NCBI GenBank assembly: GCA_036346275.1
Contig: CM070715.1
Span: 71,969,667 to 72,033,666, forward strand
Direction of reading: 5' to 3'
DNA: 64,000 nt
From: Otatea glauca
Taxonomy: Eukaryota > Streptophyta > Magnoliopsida > Poales > Poaceae
The notes below the pieces were generated by a model. It was not told the DNA's origin and searched no databases. It worked only from the letters and a program-made list of their open reading frames with translations. Shown here piece by piece: positions 1 to 10,845 of the stretch; position 1 is the first letter of the stretch, and each line of letters starts with the position of its first letter. A program made the position numbers and the translations under genes.

Positions 1-2004
1 CATATGCAATAAATAACCAAAAAAGTATACTAAAAGACCACAAAACTTCAAATAAAATTCATAAATAAAAATATCTCAATTTTAAAAAATTTTAGAAACT
101 GGAATCACCTCAATCGGAGTTAAAATGCAAAAGTTATAGCCTTTCAAAGTTTTAAATAAAATATAAATCAGAAAATAGAAAATCCTGAATTAAATTATTT
201 ATTTTTCTACTGAAAACTCGGTTTATTGCGTTAGCATGGCGTCAGGGGACACGTGGCAATCTCTGGTGCTGCCACGTCGCTCTGGTCCGTGGACCCGGTC
301 CACGGCTCGGCTCTGGTCCACGGTGGACTCGGTCCACGCAAACAAAGGCACCGGCGCGACACCGATGACGCCACCGATCGCTCGAGATTCGTGCACGAAC
401 ACGTGACACTATCTCGGCCATCGCTCAACCTACGGCCAGATCTTAGCCACGCGGCGAAATCGCGGCCGTCAAAGGATTCAACGGCCAGATCTCACGTGCT
501 GCGCCGAAATCCGCGTGACACGCGTCGCGCATCCGACGGTCGCTCGGATCCAACGGCTGGATCCCACGCATTGACTCGGCGACGCATCGCGTTCTGCGCC
601 TCCACGTGTCGCGCATCCGACAGAACTCCCGGATCCGACGGCTAAATCTCGTGCACGTTCGGCGGCGTCTCGGTTCACACGCGGCCACGTGGCACAATCG
701 CGACGGCGCACCCGAAATCGACGGCTGGATCTGGTCTCCGCCCCGATGAAAACGCCCACGCGTCAGCACGCGATTTGGCGAGGGTACGGCGCCATCACCG
801 CCGCACGATCAAATCTGAACGACGCGGATCCTTAGGGCAAAACCAGATCTGAACTCAACCGTTCAGATTCGATCCAACGGCGCAGGTTATCGGAGAGGTT
901 TACTGTTCATCTTAACTACGCGGCGCAATCTCACGCGTACACTAACGATCTAACGGCTGAGATCTAAACAAACACAGAAACTAAATCTAATCTCCATCGT
1001 TCAATATAGATCTAACGGTCAAGATTAACGCTAGGATTTAAAACAGAAGGGGAAAGACGTGGACGAACCAGAAGCGAGCGATGCGGATCGAACGGTCGAT
1101 GGGGTTCGGCGAGGTCGGCGGTGGCGCAGAAGAGAAGGTCACGGAGTCGGGAAGACGACGCGTCGTAGCGCTAGAGGGCGATTCTGACTAGAAGAACTGA
1201 CGGGGTCGACGCGTCTTGGCACGGCGAACTCGACGAAGACCTTGGGGACGGCAGAACCTCAAGGGACGGTGAGAAAAGGGCAATGAACTGCGGCGAAGAC
1301 GTCAGCGAACTTCGGCGAGCTCTTGAGGGCAAACGGCGGTGGCTCGGGAGGCGTGCGAGGAGTCAAAAGATGCAGCGAGAGGAGCTCTGCCAGACGCGCT
1401 ACTCGGTGCACTTTAAGGAGCCTCGACGTGCGCGCTGCAGGCGGCGAAACAAGCGGAAACGCTCGGCGGCGTTAACTCCGGCGATTACGCGGGCGAAGGG
1501 ACGTGGCTCCATCACGAGCGTCCGCGTGGATTGGATCGGATGGCCCGCATCGCGAGGCGACGTGGCACACTCGCAAGCGTTCGATCAAGATCGAACAACT
1601 CGGGCTGGGGCGGCGCTAGGGTTTCGGCGGGACGGGCTGTGTGGGCCGACGACACGGCTGGGCCGGAGTATAGTGCTTGTCCGGACCGAAGGTTTCGGCC
1701 CAAACACTATTCCGCGGATTTTAATTCCTTTTCGAATAAAAAATAATTCGAGAAAATAGTTTTGGCCAAAGAAAATGGTAAAAATATCAAAAAAATTCCT
1801 GAAAAATTCTGGAAAATACTTTGAGACATTTGGAACTCAAATAAAATATTTTCCATAAAAATTTGCATCAAATTTTGCATGAACTTAATTGAGTTCAAGA
1901 AAGGTCAGAAATGAATAAATCCAATTTTAATTCTAATAAATTCTCAGAAATTCTCAAAAAAAATACTCCAAAATTTAAATTAGAGCAAAATTTTGGGTGT
2001 TACA
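1..2004 (-). repeat. Partial LTR of gypsy G1
   Basis: The sense (minus) strand begins TGTAACACCC at 2004, right after a C-rich (sense G-rich) polypurine tract, as expected for a 3' LTR. The first 200 bp match the 53.2-53.4 kb part of the G2 LTR in order (the stretch around 'agaaactggaatcac' and 'tatagcc' recurs), so the two LTRs are related. The middle (240-1700) is GC-rich with many ACGTG-type and 'atctaacggct' motifs; the last 300 bp are A/T-rich. The far end lies outside the window, so its length is unknown; the G2 LTR is 3.2 kb. The ORFs in the GC-rich part overlap on both strands and look like composition effects. Confidence 0.8.
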
Positions 2005-2022
2005 AAACTCCCCCCCCCCCTT
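2005..2022 (-). other. Polypurine tract of G1
   Basis: Reads AAGGGGGGGGGGGAGTTT on the sense strand, directly before the LTR start TGTAACACCC. This is the plus-strand primer site used in reverse transcription. Confidence 0.8.
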
Positions 2023-2054
2023 AATAGAATCTCATCCCCGAGATTCAGGGCTGA

Positions 2055-2959
2055 CTACAGAAATAGGTCAGGAAACTCCTTCTTTAGATCTTCTTCGCGT
2101 TCCCACGTTGATTCACTTTCTGAGTGGTTGCTCCACTGAACTCTGCAAAAACGCGTCGACTTGTTCCTCGTTTTTTTGTCCATCGTATCTAGAATCTTCA
2201 CCGAATGCTCTTTATAGGTTAAATCTTCTTGCAGCTCGATTGCTTTTAAAGGCGTTTGTTCTTCTGGTACTCGGAGACACTTCTTCAATTGAGACACATG
2301 GAATACATCATGCACTCCTGCCAAGGACTGTGGTAACTCCAACTGGTACGCCACTTCACCTCTGCGGCTCAAGATCTTGAATGGTCCGACATATCTGGGT
2401 GCAAGCTTCCCTTTTGCATGAAACCTCCTGACTCCCTTGAGTGGTGTAACTCTAAGGTATACATAATCTTCGTGTTCAAAGCTCAATTCTTCATGACGAT
2501 TGTCGGCATAACTCTTCTCGCCTTGATTGTGCAATCTTTAATCTTTCTCGATCATAGCGACCGTTCTTCCGCTTGTCAAGAATATCCGTCCAAAACATGC
2601 CGCTCCCAGCCTCATTCCAATTCAAAGGTGTTCGACAGATCGACCATACAGAGCTTCAAATGGAGACATCTCAGAACTCGCTTGATAATCATTATTGTAG
2701 CCGAACTCAAAGATAAGGCAAACACTTGTCCCATGAAGTAGAATATGCTAAGGCACGTGCTCTCAAAGATATCTTCCAAAGATCTCGTTAACTCTCTCGG
2801 TTTGTCCATCTGTCATGGATGGTATGTCAGATCAAGTTCGAGACGAGTTCCTATAGCTTCATGCAGCTTTCCCCAAAACCTTGAGGTAAATTGGGTACCT
2901 CTATCCGATACTATCTTCTTCGGCACTCCATGCAAGCAAACAATTCTTGACATATAGAG
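2055..2959 (-). pseudogene. G1 integrase C-terminus with chromodomain
   Basis: The open part (2055-2534) encodes 159 residues. An SH3-like integrase C-terminal segment (VTPLKGVRRF..GKLAPRYVGPF) is followed by the VHDVFHVSQLKKCL motif and, at the end, a chromodomain with the aromatic VQWSNHSESESTWE core. Chromodomains of this kind bind modified histones and steer integration to heterochromatin. Between 2534 and 2959 the integrase core continues in other frames, so this half is frameshifted. The matching protein in G2 is more damaged, so G1 is the better reference for this domain. Confidence 0.85.
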
Positions 2960-3367
2960 TTATGCTAACTTATCGCCCGAGTAAGTGGTCTTCACAGGTA
3001 CAAAATGTGCAACCTTGGTTAAACGATCCACTATAACCCATATAGAGTCATATCCATTTCGAGTCCTGGGTAAACCTGTTATGAAATCCATACCGATCTC
3101 TTCCCATTTCCATTCAGGTATCTTTAGGGGCTGCAATAATCCTGCTAGCCTCTGATGCATAGCTTTGACTCTTTGGCATATGTCACATAATGCAACATAT
3201 TCGGCAATTTCCCGCTTCATGCTTGGCCACCAAAATCTTTCTTTTAAATCCTGATACATTTTTGCACTTCCTGGATGAATTGAGTACTTGGAGTCATGGG
3301 CTTCCTCCAAAATTAGCTGCTTTAGCTCTTTCTTATTCGGCACACAAATGCGCCCTTTAATCCACAT
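2960..3367 (-). pseudogene. G1 integrase zinc finger and first part of the catalytic core
   Basis: Encodes the HHCC zinc finger (EEAHDSKYSIHPG ... CDICQRVK) and the start of the DDE core (MDFITGLP with the first catalytic Asp). Both flanks are single-base nonsense changes: TAG at the junction with the RNase H segment, where G2 has Gln, and TAA at the end, where G2 has Glu (SGDRLAELYMS). All four zinc ligands are intact here, unlike G2. The frame is otherwise colinear with the G2 ORF. Confidence 0.88.
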
Positions 3368-3373
3368 AGTACC

Positions 3374-4258
3374 CTACTCATCCAGTTTGAAATCCTTTGC
3401 CTTGCCTGCATCCATCTTGTCCTTAATTCTCTTGATTTTGTCGTCATCTTTCTCGCCTCTTCCTCGATCCGATCTTCCAATTGTAGGTTTTACTTCCAAG
3501 GTAGCCAAAAATCCTTCTGGTACCACTTCCAATCCTAGCTTCTGGAAATCCTTACACAACTCAGTCTGACTTGGTTCTAATAGCATATTTACGTTGTAGT
3601 TCTTCCGGTTCAAGGCATCGGCCACAACATTGGCTTTACCCGAGTGGTAATGAATTCCAACATTGTAGTCCTTGATTAGTTCTAGCCACCTTCTTTGCCT
3701 CATATTTAGGTCAGCTTGCGTGAAGATATACTCAAGACTTTTATGATCAGTATACACTTCACATCTGTTTCCAAGGAGATAGTGACGCCATATTTTTAGG
3801 GCATGCACTACGGCAGCTAATTCCAAATCATGAGTCGGATAGTTCTCCTCATGCGGCCTCAATTGCCTTGATGCATATGCGATTACCTTTCGGTTTTGCA
3901 TCAATACACATCCCAATCCTTGACGCGATGCATCACAATAGATGTCGAAGCCTTGATGAACGTCAGGTAAAACTAATACAGGTGCTGATGTTAATCTTTT
4001 CTTCAACTCCTGAAAACTCTTCTCACACTTAGGTGTCCATAAGAAATTCTTTTCCTTTTTCAACAATTGTGTAAGAGGTCTCGCAATCGTGGAGAATCCT
4101 TCGATGAAACGACGGTAATATCCCGCCATTCCAAGGAAACTATGAATTTGGGTTACCGTCTTCGGTTGCTCCCAATGCAAAACTGTCTCCACTTTCTTTG
4201 GATCTACCGCAACTCCTTCTGCAGTCATTATGTGTCCAAGAAATTCAACCTTATTCTT
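3374..4258 (-). pseudogene. G1 reverse transcriptase thumb and RNase H
   Basis: Begins with the connection after the palm (FLGMAGYYRRFIEGFS), then RNase H with FDIYCDAS (catalytic Asp), ENYPTHDLELAAVV (Glu), YTDHKSLEYIF (Asp) and NVVADAL (Asp). RNase H removes the RNA strand of the hybrid during reverse transcription. The ORF proper starts at 4228, but the reading frame continues upstream to a TAG at about 4259 where a Trp codon is expected. About 80 residues of linker to the integrase follow. Confidence 0.88.
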
Positions 4259-4732
4259 CTAGAAATCACATTTACTAAATTTTGCAAACAACTGTTGTTC
4301 CCTCAATCTCTCAAGGACTAGCCTTAAATGTTCGGCGTGCTCTTCCTTCGTCTTGGAATAAATAAGGATATCATCTATAAACACGACGACGAACTTATCC
4401 AGATATTCCATAAAAACCTTATTCATTAAGTTCATGAAATATGCTGGTGCGTTTGTCAATCCAAAGGACATCACTGTAAACTCGTAATGTCCATATCTTG
4501 ACGAAAATGCAGCTTTTGGAATATCCTCTGATCGGATCTTCAGTTGATGGTATCCTGATCGGAGATCAATCTTGGAGAAGACTCCTGCTCCTCTCAACTG
4601 ATCGAATAGATCATCGATCCTGGGTAGCGGATACTTATTCTTTATCGTCACATCATTAAGTGCACGATAGTCTATACACATCCTAAAACTCCCGTCCTTC
4701 TTCTTAACGAACAAGACAGGTGCTCCCCATGG
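4259..4732 (-). pseudogene. G1 reverse transcriptase fingers and palm, N-terminally truncated
   Basis: 151 residues: FVKKKDGSFRMCIDYRALN, KIDLRSGYHQ, the SFGLTNAPAYF motif and FIDDILIYSK with both catalytic aspartates. The sequence starts inside the GAPVLFVKK motif because the element is broken at about 4732 and joined to copia LTR sequence. G2 shows the expected upstream protein. The active-site residues are intact, but the truncation rules out function. Confidence 0.9.
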
Positions 4733-5097
4733 CCGCTAGCACCGGGCCGCTAGAATGCCCAAAAATGCATCGTTATGAAATTTTTGCACCGCTCTGCGAG
4801 ACCGGTCTACCGCTCGGCCGGTAGCACCGGGCTGCCATAACCGATAGAACCGGACTGCCAGATCCTCCCAAAACACCCTCTTGGGTCTTTACACACCGCA
4901 CTGGGTTCCAGTGCTACCGCTCGGCCGGTAGCACCACGCTACCATGACCGGTACCACTGGGAAAATAGACAGAGCTCAAATTGCTTCAAATTGAAAATTC
5001 AATTCAAATCAAACTCAAACTCAAACAAGAGCATACCAAGCCCAAATTTAGTTAAATACTCATCACAAACATGGGTAGACCTCCACATGGTCTTTCA
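4733..5097 (-). repeat. SIRE-like copia LTR fragment (first 365 bp)
   Basis: On the minus strand it begins TGAAAGACCATGTGGAGG at 5097, matching the starts of the C3 LTRs (19237 and 29941). It continues with related text (GTCTACCC, GATGAGTA) and then CGGT..ACCG motifs such as CGGTAGCACCG. No polypurine tract precedes it, so it looks like a 5' LTR start. It ends abruptly at the gypsy junction without target-site duplication or LTR end. Confidence 0.75.
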
Positions 5098-5556
5098 TTC
5101 AAATACCCAAGAAGCGATGCAACAATTTGTTCAGTTCTGTGTTCCAAAAATTTGTCTTGTAGGAATGATACTTGGCCAAATAAAAGGGGACTAGGACCCC
5201 TCCATGGGTCGATTATTGCAAAGCGATTAACTTTACATGTTTAACCGGGTATCAGGCCTATTATAATATTTTTATGTTGTATATTGATTGCTATAGAAAC
5301 ATTTATGTTGGCAAATTTTTTTGTTATGGATTTTTACCTTAGTTGAGAATAATACACTTTTTCTCTCCTTTTTTTCAGGATTTGCTCGGAGAGAATTCAA
5401 AAACAACAATAATTGCAAACATATGCCCATCTCCCTGGTAGACTTTTAAACATGGCTTGTCCCTTTTTTTAATTTCCAAAAGGCTTATTATAGTTATTTC
5501 ACATTACTGATGTTATTTCTTATTCATTGATGTGATACTTGTAGATATAGTGCATG

Positions 5557-5560
<4 letters not shown>
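5098..5560. other. Unassigned AT-rich DNA
   Basis: Flank of the copia LTR fragment. I see no coding signal or repeat I recognise. It may be the body of the Helitron whose 3' end is proposed at 5713. Confidence 0.3.

Positions 5561-5607
<47 letters not shown>
5561..5607. repeat. (TA)n microsatellite
   Basis: About 23 uninterrupted TA units preceded by a short TATG run. Confidence 0.95.
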
Positions 5608-5614
<7 letters not shown>

Positions 5615-5684
5615 CCATCTTTTAGTTTATTGATTTGCTTTATATGTCAAAAGGAGATATTATTATTGGTGTAAAGTTTGGAGT

Positions 5685-5713
5685 TCCGTTGCAACGCACG
5701 GGCACCCTACTAG
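5685..5713 (+). mobile_element. Possible Helitron 3' terminus
   Basis: The text CCGTTGCAACGCACGGGCA followed by CCCTACTAG and then T resembles the 3' ends of grass Helitrons, which finish in CTRR (here CTAG) before a T. GCAACGC/CCGTTGC gives short hairpin potential. A 5' TC end upstream could not be fixed, so the extent of the element is unknown. Confidence 0.5.
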
Positions 5714-5924
5714 TGAATCTAATGAAGATCATAGTAACCAGTATCAGAGACCCTCATTGCCACAAGTCCTAGCTTAGTGGCCTTCCTATTGGCTATTATC
5801 AAGCATTCACAATTCAAATTATATGGTGTTCTTACCTGTCATCATAGATATGCTTCATATTTTGTAGCTTACTGTGTGTAATATGTGATGTTTTTGAGAG
5901 GGTGCACAGATAAGAAACATAACA
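5714..5924. other. Unassigned
   Basis: AT-rich stretch between the possible Helitron end and the CACTA end; nothing recognised. Confidence 0.3.
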
Positions 5925-6213
5925 CCCCCTCATCACAATCGGTTCTTATAGAGAACCGATAGTGATGAGGCCATCATCACTATCGGTTCTTAGTAAGAAG
6001 CGATATCGCTTCTTATAAAGAACTGATAGTGATGAGGCCCTCATCACTATCGATTTTGAGCAAGAACCGATTGTGATGATGCCTTTATCACAATCGGGTG
6101 AAAACCAACTGTGATAGCGTCGCCTCATCACTGTCTAATGAATTTGTATCGCCACCAGAACCGACTGTGATGACGAAAAAGAACCGACTGTGATGTACAT
6201 TCCTGTAGTAGTG
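5925..6213. mobile_element. CACTA element terminal fragment
   Basis: Ends at 6213 with TTCCTGTAGTAGTG, the inverse of a CACTACTACAGGAA terminus. The preceding 280 bp hold about ten copies of a subterminal motif in both orientations (AGAACCGATAGTGATGAG and CATCACTATCGGTTCT, with variants). Dense inverted subterminal repeats are the transposase-binding arrays of CACTA elements. The opposite CACTA end is not found to the left, so this is a deleted remnant or a single-ended miniature. It abuts a gypsy LTR fragment at 6214. Confidence 0.8.
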
Positions 6214-7118
6214 CATGTTGCTATTCTAATGACAGGGATTTACTATCATATTTCTTCTACAAAGCAAGGGTTTATCGTCACCGAGCTTGTGCAAAGTTAG
6301 GTATAGGTAATGTAACAATTATGTCATGACTCTCTGCGGCACACCAAAGGAAGTGTGCTAATATCGATTGCACAAAGAGTAAGTCATGACTTGTGGGTAA
6401 AGCTGTACACCTCTGCATAGTGTAAATCTGCCCATAGTTATGGGAGACTTCGTGAACTGACACTAGTTATATGTTTTATTTTTTTTCAAAATGCCTGGTT
6501 TATTTGTTTTGCCACGTGTTGGCAAAAACTGTGTTGTTATGGCAAGATTTGGATGATTCGTTGCTCGTGAAGGACTGTGAGTATTACTTATGCTTTACTT
6601 ATTTCTTATTAGACAAACTTGCTCTTACAAATTCCATCTGAGAAATTACAACTTGATTTACAAATTCAATTCCGCTTTATGCAAATTAACTGTAGTAGCC
6701 TCCTTTGATATAGCCTGCATTATTGCATTTGCAAATACCACTTAAGTCTTGCGGAGTATGAAAGTACTCAACCTTTCTTATTATGTTGTTTTAGGTGGAT
6801 GAGAAAACAGAGCTCCGAAGAATACTTTTCATCACAAGATGCGAGAATGTTCAATAAAGATATCCTTTTAGGGATTTATTCCTTGCCAGTTGCCTGAGGG
6901 ATTGGATGGGCACACTACAAGACTTTGCTTCTTCTGTCGCTATATATATACTCTGAGATGTAAAATACAATGTAAAAATAGCTTCCGCTTTAATAATATT
7001 GTGTATGGTTGTGATTTCAATTGTTGTAAATGTGCGTACTAGCTACTGATCATGGGACTAGTACAGAATGCACATAGATTCTCATTTTTGCATTTATGTG
7101 AAAATGGGAGTCGTTACA
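6214..7118 (+). repeat. Gypsy LTR fragment (G4 family)
   Basis: Inverted relative of the LTR at 33037 onward: the outer end reads GAAAATGGGAGTCGTTACA (7118), and the whole stretch mirrors about 33037-33960 (CATGATCAGTAGCTAGTAC, CTCTGCAGAGGTGTAC and others). By analogy with G2, where the sense LTR ends in CCTTACA, sense here is plus. No primer-binding site follows 7118, so it is a solo or 3' LTR remnant. The CACTA end cuts its inner side. Confidence 0.7.
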
Positions 7119-10009
7119 ACTGTAGTCCTATGTTTTCAGTTCCTGTATCTGCAGGTTTAAAAATAAACTTTATAGTAAAATTCGGTTATTCTCAGATGTC
7201 AACTCAGTGAGTTTTTTGTTAGATATATTGGTTTGCCATCATATATACTTAAGGTAGGTGTTGAAAGACTATTTCTGTTTGTTCACATCATGGTCAGCAA
7301 ACTATATTGATATAAACACGTTTTTTATCCATAGGTGGTAGATTAACTTTTGTAAAACTCAATATCTTCAACCATTCCAATCTCTAATTTCTGAATATCA
7401 AAATTTGCATAACAAAGCTTAAAGAGATAGATAGACTACTCTACTTTATGAAAGTTTTATCATAAGAAGACATGCATCAGGTTCAACCTGTTTTGACATG
7501 TTACCACAGTGTTTAAAAAAAAGGGTATTATATGAGTGGAATGATTTACAGGTATAGCAGAAAGTTAAGTACTCATCACACCTGTGAGAACAAATGTTGA
7601 TGGATTCCAAAGCAAAATCTAAATTCTATCCACAGTTCGTCCTAAAAGTTATCATGCTCTGATTTATCTTTCACTTCATCATTATTCCCAATGAGAATAC
7701 TATAGACAGTATATTTTCACTCTGATCTTGTATAAAAATAGGAGTATTTTGATGGTTTTCCATTTCATCAAATTCAAATGATTAATCAACTCCATATTTG
7801 ATCCCACCGGACGTGTATTTAGTGGTGGAGGGACTAATAATCAGTATTAATGCATTTAATTTTCAATTCCAAAAACAAAAGACGACCGTACGGGTAGGAT
7901 CTTGGCGTCCAAAATTTCCTTTAGGAAATATGTGGCTGTCCAATGGGGAGGCTATCTACCCTCCCAAATTTTATGTTGAACATTCTTTATTTTTGAGGAG
8001 GAAGCGAGAGATTTTGAGTTGAGAGTTGAAACTTTGAGGTGAAAGTTGGACATTTTGAGTAACAAGTCTGAGTTGAAAGTCTTGAAAGTTCGTGTTGATA
8101 GTTTTAAACTACGATATTGACAACTTTTTTTGAAAAATTCAAAGACTTGAAATTTTAAATTTTTGAGTCAGAAATGAGAAATTTTGAGTTGAAAGTCTTC
8201 GAATCTTGAGTTAAAATTCTTGGAAATTGATATGAAAGGGAAGAGCATAAATTTTAAATCAAAAGCCAACGGTAAAAGCACGTACGGTGTGTATTTAGCC
8301 ACTAGACAAGAAGTCCTGTCTTAGTTTCTGTTATATATACGTATGTTGATTATTTTTCGACAGTTGCATATATGTTTAGGCCCAGGGATTCTGCGGGTAA
8401 GGTGGTACGTTTCTACATAGTGAAAAACGTAATCGACAACATGGAGTTAATTTCTGCATCTTGGAATATTCACATTGTGAGTTCTCCATGTCTAATTGCT
8501 ATGAGGTACCCAGCAGATGTTTTATTAATTACACAAAAACAACTGTTTTCAAATGAGCTCTTTTGGTAGCTAGGCTCAGTTTGTACTGCATTCGAGTTCT
8601 CATCTCTGTAGATTTGAACTTGTAACCTTTTTGCTGCTCAACGAGTTTCATCCTTAATTCCTTATACTTGCTATATTATGGCTTGAAGACTACATGTGTG
8701 CTCACTTTGCAAAATGAACTCCTTAATAATTCCGGCAGGAAACGAAGACTGTAATGGAGTCTATGACCTCTCAAGAGAAGACCGTTGCTTAAATGTGAAA
8801 GTCAACTATATAAAACCAGTTGTCTTCCATGCTCTGTGCTACTACTGTTGTAAAATGAAAAACCATGTCAACCATCGGTTAGCTATTCCACGTCAGCAAA
8901 GTACTACTAGGTGGAGGAGAGACAAAGAGGAGAGAGAAGAGAGGTTGTCATTTCTAGATGTGACGAGCACTTCGCATGAACCGAGACTGAAGCAATGACG
9001 CATTTTATTGTTGGAGTGGTCTCATCGTTTCTGGACATGTTTTGTGGACCATACATCATCGCATCAAGAGGAAGGCCTCCCTCTGCCCCTCCACAGCCAG
9101 ATGTAGAGGCGCATAGCTTGAATCTAACCGTAGCAACAAGGGGTTGAGACTAACATGGTGAAAGAAGGGAGATGGTTTAGATACGGCGGAGACGGTGAAT
9201 CATGGCCACATCACACGATGGCGAGATCGTTCCAACCAGATTTTGTTGGATGGACTCCAACAAGGTGTATCCGGCCAGATTAAGCCAAATCTGGTGACGG
9301 CTGCAATTAGTTCCATAGATGAGGAGAGGATGGGAATGAGTCCACGGCGACAGAGGTAGGGAAACATCATTGAGGAATGGGGAAGGTGGCAATTCATTAA
9401 GAGGCGATGGAGGTGGAGGGCAACACCAAGCTCTGCGTGTGTGTGTGAGAGAGAGAGGTGGAGGGGTGGTGGCGATCTCCACGGGTGAGGGAGAGAGGTG
9501 AATTAAGGGGCTGCCGATGATCTAGTTGAGGAGAAGCAAGTAGGGAGGTGGAGGGTTGATAGCAAGCTTTGTGGGCAAGGAGTGAGGATAGGAAAAGAGG
9601 TGGAGGGCCGGTCAACGATGAGGTATGGGACGAGCTCGGTAGGTGGTGGACTAAGGGGAGATAGTTAAGGGAGAGAGAGTTTAATATAGTTTTGAGTGTG
9701 ACACGTGCATGGGTCCGGAGGTGGAAAATTTTTAAAATATTGCTATGATTATTATTGTGTGGGTCAGTCTTTAGACACAAGTTGTTCGAGTAGTCATATC
9801 TAGTATTGTTGGTTGATGGCGTGGATAGGTATAAAGACAACCTAAGGAACAAATTGTTGTACATGCCCTCAGGCCGGCGTGTGGACTTACATTTAGTTAA
9901 TGCGGGCCATGTGAACGGGGCATTTGTGGCATCAATATATAGACTACTCTTCTAACACAATAAATTTATTCAAAATTAAATATGATTTTTAAATTTTTTT
10001 ACAAAATAA
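7119..10009. other. Unassigned AT-rich region
   Basis: No ORF here has a recognisable domain. 7980-8240 is a degenerate repeat built on 'tttgagttgaaagt'. 8370-9000 contains short ORFs without family resemblance. 9140-9700 is purine-rich (GGTGGAG, GAGAGAGAG), giving Pro/Ser-rich shadow ORFs on the minus strand. It could include old transposon relics, but I cannot place them. Confidence 0.35.
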
Positions 10010-10339
10010 TGGAGCCTCCGATTCTAAATATAAGTAGTTTTAGAATATAAAATATTTTTAGGTTTGACCACCAATATATAGAGGATTACCAAAATTGACA
10101 ACATGAAATTGGTATCGCTAGATCCAACATAAAATGTACTTTAGTAATGTATAATTATTTTTATTTGACCAAAATTGACAACATAAAATTAGTATTCCTA
10201 GATCCATCATGAAATGTACTTTTATAATGTATAATTATTTTTATTTAAAACAACATATTTCTTTTATAGAAATTGATGGTTAAACTATTATCTTAAAGAC
10301 CATGTTAATGTCCCAGACATGCAACCATCAGAGGGAGTA
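10010..10339. mobile_element. Stowaway-like MITE with internal duplication
   Basis: The left end has a degenerate CCTCCGATTCTAAATATAAG and the right end finishes GAGGGAG followed by TA, the layout of Stowaway/mariner MITEs (CTCCCTCCG ends, TA duplication). The interior contains two copies of an ~80-bp unit (about 10093-10170 and 10171-10245) sharing AAAATTGACAACAT and ATGTATAATTATTTTTATTT. Confidence 0.65.
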
Positions 10340-10374
10340 CTTGACTATTTCCTCGTCACCGGGAAATAAGCGTA

Positions 10375-10379
10375 AGAAT
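10375..10379. repeat. Target-site duplication of C1 (left)
   Basis: AGAAT immediately before the left LTR. The same five bases follow the right LTR at 16900-16904. Confidence 0.9.
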
Positions 10380-10605
10380 TGTTAGAGAACCTCGCTATCG
10401 AATAGTCCAGGGTTCCCGAACAATCTAATAATTGTGGAGAACAGACAGACAAGAGAGACAGGTTTAGGGAAGAACGGCGAGAGAATTCTTTATTGCTTTC
10501 AATTGTGTACAATGGGGAACCCCCCCTCCTCCTTATATAGTAGTCGCCTCGGGTTTTGGCTAAGGGACTATCGTGGGCATTCGTGGGCCACATGGTTTCC
10601 CAACA
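10380..10605 (-). repeat. C1 3' LTR
   Basis: Plus-strand text runs TGTTAGAGAACC to TTTCCCAACA and matches 16673-16899 throughout. It carries a TATA-like CTATATAAGG (sense) at about 10531-10540. Confidence 0.95.
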
Positions 10606-10620
10606 CTCCCCCTTGGGCCC
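10606..10620 (-). other. C1 polypurine tract
   Basis: Sense GGGCCCAAGGGGGAG immediately upstream of the 3' LTR start TGTTGGG. Confidence 0.8.
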
Positions 10621-10845
10621 TTTGCCGCGAGATGCATATGCCTCATTAAAACTCCAGAAAAACCCAGTGGGAAAAATACTTGGAGAAAGAGTACATAGCA
10701 TACGCTTACTGCGTTGCACGAATTGCCTCATTAAAACCTTATGAAAGAAAACTTCATGAAAAACTTGCTAAGGAAAAAGAGTACAATTCACTCAAACTTC
10801 AATTGCTAATCTTCGAGATTCATGTTGGGTACTCAAACCTCATGT

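Larger units (their letters stand above)
1..4732 (-). mobile_element. Gypsy chromovirus G1, truncated (3' LTR part plus pol 3' two thirds)
   Basis: Reading on the minus strand, pol runs from reverse transcriptase (4.7 kb) through RNase H, integrase and chromodomain (2.06 kb), then a polypurine tract and an LTR starting TGTAACACCC at 2004. The chromodomain places it among the chromoviruses, most like the Tekay/Del lineage. The upper end is cut at about 4732, inside the start of the reverse transcriptase fingers, where a copia LTR fragment begins; gag, protease and the 5' LTR are missing. The lower end runs off the window. Protein identity to G2 (51547-63708) is high along the shared pol. Confidence 0.9.

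Noticed and set aside
253..769. ORFs of 90-130 codons on both strands
   Set aside because: They lie in the GC-rich centre of a gypsy LTR.
9177..9864. Minus-strand Pro/Ser/Leu-rich ORFs
   Set aside because: Purine-rich GGTGGAG and GAGAGAG repeats; no protein family resemblance.
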